This document shows, piece after piece, positions 9,736 to 17,605 of a stretch of DNA of 52,780 nt. Position 1 is the first letter of the stretch; every line of letters starts with the position of its first letter. The notes below the pieces were generated by a model. The model was not told where the DNA came from. It saw nothing but the letters and a program-made list of their open reading frames with translations, and ran no database searches. The stretch lies in the NCBI GenBank assembly GCA_964623895.1, contig CAZUWA010000006.1, positions 1-52,780 of the forward strand. Direction: 5' to 3'. Position numbers and translations under genes: made by a program. Source of the stretch: UBA11512 sp964623895. GTDB taxonomy: Bacteria > Bacillota > Clostridia > Oscillospirales > CAG-272.

Positions 9736-11269
9736 TGCTATCACCGTCCTCTTTTGATTTTGTCATAAGCAATCCGATCTCTTCCTTTTTTACTGTGCGC
9801 GCATCGACGATTCCGCTGATCCTGCCGGAGGACATGACCATGATCCGATCGCAAAGCCCGATCAGTACATCGAGATCTTCCCCAACGAAAATAACGGCAA
9901 CGCCGTGATCTTTTTGTGCCGTCAGAAGGTTGTAGATCATGTAGGAAGAATTGATATCGAGACCTCTGACCGGATAGGCGGCCATCAAGAGCGTCGGCGC
10001 CGCGGCAATTTCACGCCCGACCAGTACTTTCTGTACATTTCCACCGGAAAGGGTACGCACGGGTGTTTTAACGCTCGGCGTCTTGATCTGCAGGTTTTCA
10101 ACGATCCTGTCGGCGAGCTTGTGCGGCGGTATTCTGTCAAGAAAAGGAGATCTGCCGTTTCGGTAACTTCTGAGCATCATGTTGTCGATTAGATCCATAT
10201 TTCCGACCAGCCCCATGCCGAGACGGTCTTCCGGAACAAAAGAAAGTCTGACACCGAGGTCGCGGATCTGAACCGGCGTTTTCTTTTTGAGATCGGTTTC
10301 TTCATTGCTGTTTGGATCAATGTAGATGATATCGCCTTCGGAGTAAGGAAGAAGTCCTGCGATTGCTTCGAGAAGTTCGCGCTGTCCGCTTCCTGCGATA
10401 CCTGCGATGCCGAGGATCTCTCCGGAACGTGCAGTAAAGGAAACGTCGTCCAAGACTTTGACGCCTTCGTGATTGGTCATACTGAGATTTTTAACGCACA
10501 ACCGATCAACGGGATCTTTCGGTTCGGTCCTTCCGATCTCCAGTGTGACATTCTGCCCGACCATCATTGATGTGAGCAGATGTTCATCCACTTCATCGGT
10601 CTCCACCGTTGCAATGTACTTGCCTTTTCTGAGAATGGCAACGCGATCGGAAAGCGCCATCACTTCGCTTAATTTGTGTGTGATAATGATAATGCTCTTG
10701 CCGTCATCCCGCATTTTTTTGAGCACGGCAAAGAGCTTTTGTGTTTCTTGCGGTGTGAGAACAGCCGTCGGTTCGTCAAGAATAAGAATATCCGCACCCC
10801 TGTACAGTACCTTAATGATCTCTACGGATTGCTTTTCCGATACGCTCATTTCGTATATTTTTTTATTTGGATCGATGTCAAATCCATAGCGTTTAGAAAT
10901 CTCTGCAACCCTCTCGGCGGACTTTTTGATGTTGTATTTTTCGTTTTCAATGCCAAGGACGATGTTCTCGGTGGCGCTGAAAATGTCGACGAGTTTAAAA
11001 TGTTGATGGATCATTCCGATGCCATAAGAAAAAGCATCTTTTGGGGAATTGATGACAGCGCGGGTTCCTTTTACATAGATTTCGCCTTCGTCCGGGGTAT
11101 AAATTCCGAGGCACATATTCATCAGTGTCGTTTTTCCGCATCCGTTTTCTCCGAGCAATGCCAATATTTCTCCTTCCATCAAATCGAAGGTGATCGCATC
11201 GTTGGCTTTGACGTCGCCGAAGATCTTGGTGATCTTTTCAAAATGCAAGGCTGATTTTTTTTCTGACAT
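9728..11269 (-). CDS. Nucleoside ABC transporter ATP-binding protein (NupO-like)
   Basis: A double-domain ATPase of about 513 residues that energises nucleoside import. The first half has Walker A GENGCGKTT, the signature MSVSEKQSVEI and Walker B LILDEPT. The second half has the degenerate Walker A GIAGSGQRE, signature LSGGNVQKV and AAYPVRGLDI, the pattern of sugar/nucleoside importers of the RbsA/NupO type. The start is ATG 11269 with GGAGA six bases before it. The longer frame to 11338 has no ribosome site and runs into the intergenic hairpin. It follows the lipoprotein gene after a 135-base gap with a stable hairpin. Confidence 0.92.
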   Translation of the reverse strand: MSEKKSALHFEKITKIFGDVKANDAITFDLMEGEILALLGENGCGKTTLMNMCLGIYTPDEGEIYVKGTRAVINSPKDAFSYGIGMIHQHFKLVDIFSATENIVLGIENEKYNIKKSAERVAEISKRYGFDIDPNKKIYEMSVSEKQSVEIIKVLYRGADILILDEPTAVLTPQETQKLFAVLKKMRDDGKSIIIITHKLSEVMALSDRVAILRKGKYIATVETDEVDEHLLTSMMVGQNVTLEIGRTEPKDPVDRLCVKNLSMTNHEGVKVLDDVSFTARSGEILGIAGIAGSGQRELLEAIAGLLPYSEGDIIYIDPNSNEETDLKKKTPVQIRDLGVRLSFVPEDRLGMGLVGNMDLIDNMMLRSYRNGRSPFLDRIPPHKLADRIVENLQIKTPSVKTPVRTLSGGNVQKVLVGREIAAAPTLLMAAYPVRGLDINSSYMIYNLLTAQKDHGVAVIFVGEDLDVLIGLCDRIMVMSSGRISGIVDARTVKKEEIGLLMTKSKEDGDSNG

Positions 11270-11349
11270 CTTGGTCTCCGTTCTGCCGCCGTGCGGCATG
11301 AAAAGTGAAAAATTACGCAGTTGCGTTTTAAGTATCAAATAAAAGGAAT

Positions 11350-11393
11350 ATGGGGTTGCCGTATCGGATCAGACCGGTATACGACAACCCCAT
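11350..11393 (-). terminator. Intercistronic hairpin between lipoprotein and ATPase genes
   Basis: Arms of 15 bases at 11350-11364 and 11379-11393 pair with one mismatch and enclose a 14-base loop. A moderately T-rich stretch follows on the minus strand. It may be a leaky terminator or a 3' stabiliser, letting the lipoprotein be made in excess over the other subunits. Confidence 0.55.
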
Positions 11394-11404
11394 GAAAATG
11401 TGGA

Positions 11405-12682
11405 TCAGTCTCCGAAATTGGTATTCAGATTGGTGATTCCGTCGATAATAATGTCGAAATAAGGAGCAGAACGGAAATCGTTGCCGGATTCATCAAAATA
11501 ACCGTCATGGATGACATTGGTCTCGCCTACAAAATCGCCGTCAACATCTGCTTTGTACTCTGTGAGGGTCTTGCCGTCAACAGTGAATTTGGAAGTATCG
11601 AAGACATGCAGTGTACCTGCCTTCAACTCCGCAATCGCTTTGTCGATCGCTTCCTTTGTTCCGTCTGCAGCAACTGCAAGGTTGATGCCGGAGAGAACGA
11701 TTGCGCCTGTTGCAATCGTGCCGGTGTTGTCTTTACTGAGCTCTGTATCGGTGTTGATGCATTTTGCCGCTTCAAAGAAGAAGGGAGCCCAGTTGATTGC
11801 GGAAGAGATCACAAAAGAATTCTTGCCTGCGGAGATGGTGCTTCCGTTGTAAGAAACGTTCGGAACGCCAACCACTTCGCATGCAGTGGGAGCGCCGAGG
11901 GAGTCAGCGTGCTGGCTGATCAAGACGCATTTGTCGTTGGTGATCAAAGAGTTTGCTGCTTCCATCTCTTTTGCCTGATCATACCAAGAGCCGGTGTAAC
12001 GGACCTTCATGGTTGCGCTCGGGCAAACAGAACGTGCGCCAAGATAGAAAGAAGTCATACCGGAAATAACTTCCGCGTAGGTGAAAGCACCGACATAACC
12101 GATTACTGCCTGATCGGCTGTGATCTTACCGGATTCAATCATCTCGTTGAGTTTGAGCCCTGCGGCGATACCTGCAAGATATCTTCCTTCATAGATCGAA
12201 GCGAAGGCATTGTGGAAATTTGCAACGTCCTTATTAGCATATTTGGAACTTGTGCCGGTCATGTGGACAAACTGAACGTCCTGGTATTCTTTTGCTGCCT
12301 GAACGACATACGATTCGTGACCAAAACTGTCAGCAAAGATCAATTTGCATCCTTTTTCAGCGAGATCTCGTGCTGCATCGTAGCAAGCGGAAGTCTCCGG
12401 TACATTGACCTTAAGGAGTGCCTGCTCGTCGCTGAGTCCGAGAACGGATTTTACAGAGTTGAATGCTTTGATGAAGTTGTTGTCGTAAGTGGAGTTTTCA
12501 TCGTGGAGGCAGATCAGTCCCATTTTGAAATCTTCTTTTACCTCAAAATCTTTGGTAAGGGTAGGAGCGGATAAAAGCGGATCGCTTTCCTTGGATTCTG
12601 CTTTTTGTGAGGGCGTGCATGATGCGAGTGCCATGATCACCATGAGCAGTGAAAGTGCGAGGGTAATGATTTTTTTGAACAT
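11405..12682 (-). CDS. BMP-family nucleoside-binding lipoprotein
   Basis: The 425-residue product is the extracellular substrate-binding lipoprotein of the nucleoside ABC transporter. A signal peptide ends in the lipobox LASC with the lipidated cysteine at residue 22. The mature part is a periplasmic-binding-protein fold of the basic membrane protein (BMP/PnrA) type, with MTGTSSKYANKDVANFHNAF and IGYVGAFTYAEVISG as recognisable family segments. GGAGG lies seven bases before the start on the minus strand. It is the first gene of the operon, separated from its promoter by about 280 bases of leader that holds a purine riboswitch and a terminator. Known family ligands are guanosine, adenosine and inosine; the exact ligand here is not known. 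Confidence 0.92.
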   Translation of the reverse strand: MFKKIITLALSLLMVIMALASCTPSQKAESKESDPLLSAPTLTKDFEVKEDFKMGLICLHDENSTYDNNFIKAFNSVKSVLGLSDEQALLKVNVPETSACYDAARDLAEKGCKLIFADSFGHESYVVQAAKEYQDVQFVHMTGTSSKYANKDVANFHNAFASIYEGRYLAGIAAGLKLNEMIESGKITADQAVIGYVGAFTYAEVISGMTSFYLGARSVCPSATMKVRYTGSWYDQAKEMEAANSLITNDKCVLISQHADSLGAPTACEVVGVPNVSYNGSTISAGKNSFVISSAINWAPFFFEAAKCINTDTELSKDNTGTIATGAIVLSGINLAVAADGTKEAIDKAIAELKAGTLHVFDTSKFTVDGKTLTEYKADVDGDFVGETNVIHDGYFDESGNDFRSAPYFDIIIDGITNLNTNFGD

Positions 12683-12790
12683 TTTTTGCCTCCGTTGATT
12701 TTGTTTTACATTTTATATTTAATTTAGGGTTTCCCCTGCATTAACTATGGATCGACCGGCGCTCCTCGGTAAAAATCAAAGATCGGAAAT

Positions 12791-12828
12791 CAAAAAATAA
12801 ACAGGCATGCCGATATGACAGCATGCCT
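12791..12828 (-). terminator. Riboswitch-controlled terminator before the BMP gene
   Basis: AGGCATGC and GCATGCCT (12803-12810 and 12821-12828) pair perfectly around 10 bases and are followed on the minus strand by GTTTATTTTTT. It lies between the purine aptamer and the lipoprotein gene, so it is the likely expression platform: ligand bound, transcription stops. Confidence 0.85.
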
Positions 12829-12894
12829 CTTGACCAAAATAAGAACAACACGACACATCAAATCCACGAACTAAAGATCATATGTGACGCATTC

Positions 12895-12963
12895 AACTTA
12901 TAGTCGGACAATTACGGTTGCCCGGTAGAGACTTTCTGACCGATTACAGAGGATATATAAGTC
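12895..12963 (-). promoter_or_regulatory. Purine (guanine-type) riboswitch aptamer
   Basis: On the minus strand this region matches the purine aptamer. P1 is formed by GACTTATA and TATAAGTT. The joining strand reads GTCTCTACC (consensus GTTTCTACC), P3 is CGGGCAA with TTGTCCG, and the 3' junction is GACTATAAG. The specificity base equivalent to position 74 is C, which predicts guanine-like rather than adenine binding. Departures from the standard: C in place of the usual U48, one base missing in J1/2, a P2 of only four Watson-Crick pairs, and altered loops in which CGGT of L2 and ACCG of L3 are complementary. It controls the nucleoside transporter, through the terminator at 12791-12828. Confidence 0.9.
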
Positions 12964-12973
12964 GCGTTATTTG

Positions 12974-13002
12974 ATTGTAGACTGTTCCTTTTAAAACTGC
13001 AA
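12974..13002 (-). promoter_or_regulatory. Sigma-A promoter of the nucleoside transporter operon
   Basis: On the minus strand TTGCAG (12997-13002) and TACAAT (12974-12979) are 17 bases apart. Transcription would begin about 12967, a few bases before the aptamer. Confidence 0.8.
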
Positions 13003-13160
13003 CGACCGCGTCGGTCGACAAATAGCAAATATCTTCAAGGAACAACTGCATTTTAAAGCATTTGATGTCGTTTGTCAAGTCCTTTTTTGAGTTTTTTTAA
13101 TTTTTGTGACAACTTGTAAAAAAATCAAATATCGGGTCAGAAAATGTTGCAGTTTGAATA

Positions 13161-13189
13161 TTGCAATCGTTGGTGGAATGTGATACAAT
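13161..13189 (+). promoter_or_regulatory. Promoter of the putative small RNA
   Basis: TTGCAA (13161-13166) and TACAAT (13184-13189) are spaced 17 bases and have an extended -10 TG at 13181-13182. The predicted start is about 13196. The interval 13003-13160 holds no gene and only AT-rich sequence. Confidence 0.7.
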
Positions 13190-13195
13190 ACTAAA

Positions 13196-13310
13196 AATAG
13201 GTGAGGGAGAGACTGTGTGCGGATGCGTGACGGGCTGAGATCTCAAAAGCAGAAAGAATATGATAAAGCAGCAAAATCAAGGGATCTTGTTCGACCCCTT
13301 GATTTTTTTT
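13196..13310 (+). ncRNA. Candidate small RNA between the transporter and ruvC
   Basis: A strong promoter and a strong terminator enclose about 115 bases with no credible gene. The sequence is neither a tRNA nor, as far as I can tell, a known SRP, 6S or tmRNA. A 40-codon frame begins at ATG 13223 but runs through the terminator. The piece GGATGCGTGACGGGCTGAGA resembles one half of a thiamine riboswitch but the other half is not convincing. No function can be assigned. Confidence 0.45.
13273..13310 (+). terminator. Strong intrinsic terminator of the small transcript
   Basis: AAAATCAAGGG and CCCTTGATTTT (13273-13283 and 13296-13306) form an 11-base perfect stem with a 12-base loop, followed by more T. 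From here to 13493 nothing else is recognisable. Confidence 0.85.
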
Positions 13311-13493
13311 ACGGCAGATCTTCGTGCAATGTCTGTTTAAGCTGACGACAGTTTCTTTCCTTATACTTATGATGTATGCGCGGATATATGCAGAAAAGTT
13401 GCAAGCAATTTTTTGCTTTTTTGTTTTTGAATGTATTTTTGGCAGTACAGAGCGCTTGTTGCGTTTAGTTCTTGCATTTTTATAAAAAACTGT

Positions 13494-13522
13494 TTGACAT
13501 TCTTTTTAAGTTATGATATAAT
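13494..13522 (+). promoter_or_regulatory. Sigma-A promoter of ruvCAB
   Basis: Perfect consensus TTGACA (13494-13499) and TATAAT (13517-13522) with a 17-base spacer and a TG one base before the -10. No LexA-type GAAC-GTTC box is visible beside it. Confidence 0.88.
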
Positions 13523-13550
13523 AAACTGAATTATTATCGGGAGGTGTATC

Positions 13551-14051
13551 GTGATCATTTTGGGAATCGATCCGGGACTGGCGATTGTCGGCTACGGAGT
13601 GGTGGAATATCGAAATTCGCGTTTTAAGGTACTTGATTTTGGTGCGATCACTACCCCGGCACACACAAAAGTCGAGAATCGTTTGTCACTGATCTACTGC
13701 GGTCTGAACAAGATCATTGAACGCTATCACCCGGATGAGATGGCGGTGGAAGAACTGTTTTTCAATACTAATATTACTACCGGTATCAAAGTTGCGGAAG
13801 CCAGAGGGGTGATCCTGCTGTCCGCAAAGGAAAAGGGGTTAAGCATCTTTGAATATACCCCTTTACAGGTCAAGCAGGCAGTCGTTGGCTATGGCAGGGC
13901 AGAGAAAAAACAGGTCATCATGATGGTGCGCTCGATCCTGAATATCGGTACGGAATTAAAATTAGATGATACCGCGGATGCCCTTGCAATTGCCATTTGT
14001 CATGCCCACACCGGCGGCAGTGCTCTTAAACAATTTTACAATTTGAAATGA
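13551..14051 (+). CDS. ruvC: Holliday junction endonuclease RuvC
   Basis: A 166-residue resolvase that nicks Holliday junctions symmetrically, working with RuvA and RuvB. The four acidic catalytic residues of the RNase H-like fold can be seen: D7 in GIDPG, E67/E68 in VEELFF, and D140 and D143 in LDDTADA. The start is GTG, preceded by GGGAGG at a good distance, about 28 bases after the -10 of a consensus promoter. ruvA follows 19 bases later, and the three ruv genes form one operon. Full length for the family. Confidence 0.97.
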   Translation: MIILGIDPGLAIVGYGVVEYRNSRFKVLDFGAITTPAHTKVENRLSLIYCGLNKIIERYHPDEMAVEELFFNTNITTGIKVAEARGVILLSAKEKGLSIFEYTPLQVKQAVVGYGRAEKKQVIMMVRSILNIGTELKLDDTADALAIAICHAHTGGSALKQFYNLK

Positions 14052-14070
14052 TTCGGAAGGATACCGGAAT

Positions 14071-14673
14071 ATGTACTACTATCTTGAGGGAAAACTGGCG
14101 CTGCCGGACTTTAATACTGCGGTCATTGACTGTACGGGTGTTGGCTATAAATTGACGGTCAGCAGCACGACACGCGCAGATATCTCTTCGAAAGTGGGCA
14201 AGACCGTGCGGCTTTATACGGTTCTGTCGGTTAGGGAGGATGCGATGGAGCTCTTCGGTTTTTCTGACGAGAGTGAAAAAACGGCATTTGAACAGCTTAT
14301 TTCGGTGTCCGGTGTTGGGCCGAAGGCGGCGATCGCCATTCTTTCGGTGCTGACTCCTGACAGGCTGAACAAAGCGGTGTTGACGGGCGATGTCAAAGCT
14401 ATCTCTGCGGCGCAAGGCGTCGGAAACAAGATCGCTGCGCGTGTCGTTCTCGAATTGAAGGATAAACTTGCTAAGGCGTTGGGTGTGACAGCGGAAGACT
14501 TGCCGCAAGTCTCGGACAGCAGCGGACAAAATTTGGGCGATGCCTTAAATGCGCTCATGGTTTTGGGATACACCAGAGCGGAAGCGACCAACGCCCTGAA
14601 AAAGATCAATACCGTCGGCAAGACGACTGAGGAACTGATCAAAGAAGGGCTGAAAATGCTTTCGAAAATTTAA
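14071..14673 (+). CDS. ruvA: Holliday junction binding protein RuvA
   Basis: A 200-residue protein whose tetramer grips the four-way junction and loads RuvB. An N-terminal OB-fold (MYYYLEGKLALPD) is followed by two helix-hairpin-helix motifs, ISVSGVGPKAA and AAQGVGNKIAARVVLELKDKL. The C-terminal domain that contacts RuvB starts near LGDALNALMVLGY. The length is normal. It lies 19 bases after ruvC and 21 before ruvB. Confidence 0.97.
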   Translation: MYYYLEGKLALPDFNTAVIDCTGVGYKLTVSSTTRADISSKVGKTVRLYTVLSVREDAMELFGFSDESEKTAFEQLISVSGVGPKAAIAILSVLTPDRLNKAVLTGDVKAISAAQGVGNKIAARVVLELKDKLAKALGVTAEDLPQVSDSSGQNLGDALNALMVLGYTRAEATNALKKINTVGKTTEELIKEGLKMLSKI

Positions 14674-14694
14674 AAAAAGGGAGACGAATAATGA

Positions 14695-15762
14695 ATGGAT
14701 AACGATTTCGATTTTGAAACACGGATCGTCAGTTCAAACCAACGGGAAGAAGATCAAGGCGATGTCTCCCTTCGTCCGAAATCATTGGATGAATATGTAG
14801 GGCAATGCAAAGTCAAGGAAAATTTAAAAGTATACATGGCAGCGGCAAAGAACAGAGGGGATGCCCTTGACCATGTTTTGTTGTACGGTCCTCCGGGTTT
14901 GGGAAAAACCACCCTCTCTGCGATCATTGCGGAAGAAATGGGAGTCAATCTCAGAGTTACTTCCGGTCCTGCCATTGAGCGACCGGGCGATCTTGTAGCG
15001 TTGTTGACCAATCTGTCTGAAAACGATATTCTCTTTATTGATGAGATCCACCGCCTGCCACGCACGGTAGAAGAGGTGTTGTATCCGGCGATGGAGGATT
15101 ATGAAGTGGATATAATCATCGGAAAAGGACCTGCGGCAAGAAGCTTTCGAATGCAGCTGCCGCATTTTACCTTGATTGGCGCGACCACCAGAGCAGGACA
15201 ACTTTCTACTCCGATGCGCGATCGCTTCGGCGTGATTTTTAAGTTAGAATTATATAGTCCCGATGAACTTTCTACCATCGTCAAGCGCAGTTCCGGTATT
15301 CTCGGATTACCCATTTCGGAGGATGGCGCTTTGGAGATCGCCTCAAGAAGCAGAGGGACGCCGCGTATTGCCAACCGCTTTTTGAAGCGTGTCAGAGACT
15401 TTGCGCAGGTCATGGGCAACGGAACGATCGACAAACAGATTGCTGATTACGCCCTGCGTGCATTGGACGTGGACGAACTTGGGTTGGATGCTGTGGACAG
15501 AAAGATGCTCTTGACCATTATGAAAACGTTCGACGGGGGACCGGTGGGACTGGATACCCTTGCGGCAACGGTGGGAGAAGAATCAATTACCATTGAAGAT
15601 GTCTATGAACCGTATCTCATGCAGATCGGATTTTTGAACCGCACACCGCGTGGCAGAATGGTCACCAAATCGGCATATGAGCATCTTGGTGTGCCGGTTC
15701 CCGGAGAAAAAGGCGATCAAGTGGTCGGAAACGGCGAACAGACGGGGCTGTTTGATGAGTAG
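14695..15762 (+). CDS. ruvB: Holliday junction branch-migration helicase RuvB
   Basis: A 355-residue hexameric AAA+ motor that drives branch migration on RuvA-bound junctions. Walker A is GPPGLGKTT and Walker B LFIDEIHRL, with sensor 1 in LIGATTRAG and the arginine finger region in STPMRDRFG. The C-terminal winged helix includes LNRTPRGRMVT. An out-of-frame ATG four bases earlier (14691) leads to an immediate stop; ATG 14695 with AAGGGAG upstream is the start. Confidence 0.97.
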   Translation: MDNDFDFETRIVSSNQREEDQGDVSLRPKSLDEYVGQCKVKENLKVYMAAAKNRGDALDHVLLYGPPGLGKTTLSAIIAEEMGVNLRVTSGPAIERPGDLVALLTNLSENDILFIDEIHRLPRTVEEVLYPAMEDYEVDIIIGKGPAARSFRMQLPHFTLIGATTRAGQLSTPMRDRFGVIFKLELYSPDELSTIVKRSSGILGLPISEDGALEIASRSRGTPRIANRFLKRVRDFAQVMGNGTIDKQIADYALRALDVDELGLDAVDRKMLLTIMKTFDGGPVGLDTLAATVGEESITIEDVYEPYLMQIGFLNRTPRGRMVTKSAYEHLGVPVPGEKGDQVVGNGEQTGLFDE

Positions 15763-15813
15763 GTGAACAAAACCCGTCAAAATTTCAGTTTCGAATAAGA
15801 AAAGAGAAGAAAT

Positions 15814-16683
15814 ATGTGGTACTCTGACAACTGGAAAGAATACACTCTGCTTGACTGCTCGGATGGTCAACGGTTGGAAAATTGGGGAGGGTATACCCTC
15901 ATCCGTCCCGATCCGCAGGTCATCTGGAAGGGTGTTTGCCGTCATCCTTCTTGGAAAAAAGCGGATGCGCGATATGCACGCTCTTCCGGTGGCGGGGGTG
16001 CGTGGAATCAAAACAAACTGCCGGAAAAATGGCAGATCTCCTATGAACGTCTTGGCATCACCTTTGTGGTCAAGCCGATGGGATTTAAGCATACCGGCAT
16101 TTTCCCCGAACAAGCGGTCAACTGGGATTGGTTTTCGGAACTTATCAAAAATGCAGGCCGTCCTATCAAAGTTTTAAATCTCTTTGCCTATACCGGTGGC
16201 GCAACGATTGCTGCCGCAAAAGCGGGGGCAAGTGTCTGTCACGTCGACGCTTCCAAAGGAATGGTGCAGATGGCAAAGGAAAATGCCGAACTTTCAGGTC
16301 TTTCAAATGCTCCCATCCGCTATATTGTGGATGACTGCAAGAAATTTGCCGAGCGAGAGATCAGAAGGGGCAATTTCTATGATGCGGTCATTATGGACCC
16401 TCCTTCATACGGCAGAGGTCCTTCGGGCGAAGTTTGGAAATTGGAAGACAATATCGGAGAACTTTTGGCGCTTGTTTCGGGGCTGTTGTCGGAAAAACCT
16501 CTTTTTTTCTTGGTCAACTCCTACACGACAGGGCTCTCTCCGTCCACCATGGGATATATGCTTGATCTCAATCTGTCAAAATTCGGCGGAAAGACGGTTG
16601 CAGATGAGATTGGCATTCCGGTGAAACAAACCGGTGGCATGCTCCCTTGCGGTTCTTCCGCGAGATGGACAAAAAAGGATTAA
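15814..16683 (+). CDS. Class I SAM-dependent methyltransferase (RlmI/RlmL-like)
   Basis: A 289-residue Rossmann-fold methyltransferase. The SAM-binding loop is LFAYTGGATIAAAKAGA, the acidic end of strand two is HVDASKGMV, and the catalytic motif is DPPSYGRG. These features place it with the RlmI-like (COG1092) rRNA methyltransferases, although the N-terminal PUA domain of RlmI is missing. The N-terminal part contains WGGYTLIRPDPQVIW and WKKADARY, conserved in the short Firmicute and proteobacterial members. The substrate is probably rRNA but is not shown by the sequence. It is 51 bases after ruvB and 43 before ecfA1 and may be cotranscribed with either. Confidence 0.82.
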   Translation: MWYSDNWKEYTLLDCSDGQRLENWGGYTLIRPDPQVIWKGVCRHPSWKKADARYARSSGGGGAWNQNKLPEKWQISYERLGITFVVKPMGFKHTGIFPEQAVNWDWFSELIKNAGRPIKVLNLFAYTGGATIAAAKAGASVCHVDASKGMVQMAKENAELSGLSNAPIRYIVDDCKKFAEREIRRGNFYDAVIMDPPSYGRGPSGEVWKLEDNIGELLALVSGLLSEKPLFFLVNSYTTGLSPSTMGYMLDLNLSKFGGKTVADEIGIPVKQTGGMLPCGSSARWTKKD

Positions 16684-16726
16684 GAAAAGAGGATGTTTTT
16701 GCTATTGCAAAAAGCGATGATAAAAA

Positions 16727-17605
16727 ATGGCTGAACCATATATCAAAATCGATAATATAACCTTTTCCTATCAGGAAGAGGGAACAGAAAAGAAACCGAC
16801 TGTCTTGAAAAATTTCAGTCTGAATATTGAAAAAGGCAGTTTTGTGGCACTTTTGGGGCATAACGGTAGTGGAAAATCAACACTGGCGAAATTGATCTGC
16901 GCCATTCTCATTCCCGAAAAAGGAAAAATATTTGTCGGAAATACAGAGGTATCGTCCCCTGATCTTAACGATGAAGAATTGTTGGAATTACACCGTCGTG
17001 TCGGAATGGTGTTCCAAAATCCGGATAATCAACTGGTTGCAACGGTCGTGGAAGAAGATATTGCTTTCGGACCCGAAAACTTGGGAGTGGAGCCGGCTGA
17101 GATTCGCCGCAGGGTGGACGAAGTGATGGCGAAGATGGAACTGACCGATTATGCCGGACATTCCCCTTCAAAACTGTCGGGGGGACAGAAGCAAAGAGTG
17201 GCGGTGGCAGGTCTTCTTGCTATGCAGCCGGAATGTATGATCTTTGATGAAGCGACTGCCATGCTTGATCCGCAGGGACGCAAGGAAGTCATGAATACCA
17301 TTTTGCGACTCAACAAGGAGATGGGTATTACGGTCATACACATCACGCACAATATGGATGAGGCGGTTCTTGCTGACCGTGTGGTGGTGATGGACGACGG
17401 AGATATGGTATTGGACGGTGCGCCTGAATTTGTGTTTGCGCAGGTTGAAACGATGCGAAAAATCGGACTTGAGGTGTTGCAGGGCACAGAACTGCTGTAT
17501 GAATTACACAAATTGCTTCCCACATTGCCGGACGGCCTGACCGATTCGAACGCCTGCGCCGATGCGATCTTTGAATACTATCGAAAGATGAATAAGGATG
17601 AATAA
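16727..17605 (+). CDS. ecfA1: ECF transporter ATPase A1
   Basis: A 292-residue ATPase of the energy-coupling factor module that drives vitamin uptake by separate S components. Walker A is GHNGSGKST, signature LSGGQKQRVAVAG, Walker B CMIFDEATAMLDP, and the Q-loop region VFQNPDNQLVATVVEEDIAF is the form typical of EcfA. A stop codon lies two codons before ATG 16727, so the start is fixed, yet no clear ribosome site precedes it. A 13-codon frame from ATG 16693 overlaps the start and could couple translation. It is followed at once by ecfA2. Confidence 0.94.
   Translation: MAEPYIKIDNITFSYQEEGTEKKPTVLKNFSLNIEKGSFVALLGHNGSGKSTLAKLICAILIPEKGKIFVGNTEVSSPDLNDEELLELHRRVGMVFQNPDNQLVATVVEEDIAFGPENLGVEPAEIRRRVDEVMAKMELTDYAGHSPSKLSGGQKQRVAVAGLLAMQPECMIFDEATAMLDPQGRKEVMNTILRLNKEMGITVIHITHNMDEAVLADRVVVMDDGDMVLDGAPEFVFAQVETMRKIGLEVLQGTELLYELHKLLPTLPDGLTDSNACADAIFEYYRKMNKDE

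Noticed and set aside
11507..12574. Long plus-strand frame opposite the BMP lipoprotein gene
   Set aside because: Shadow of a well-supported gene with lipobox and riboswitch.
13219..13285. Thiamine riboswitch
   Set aside because: Only the GGATGC...GGCTGAGA half fits; the conserved second arm is not present and no thiamine gene follows.
13223..13345. 40-codon frame inside the small transcript
   Set aside because: It runs through a strong terminator and its ribosome site is too far from the ATG.
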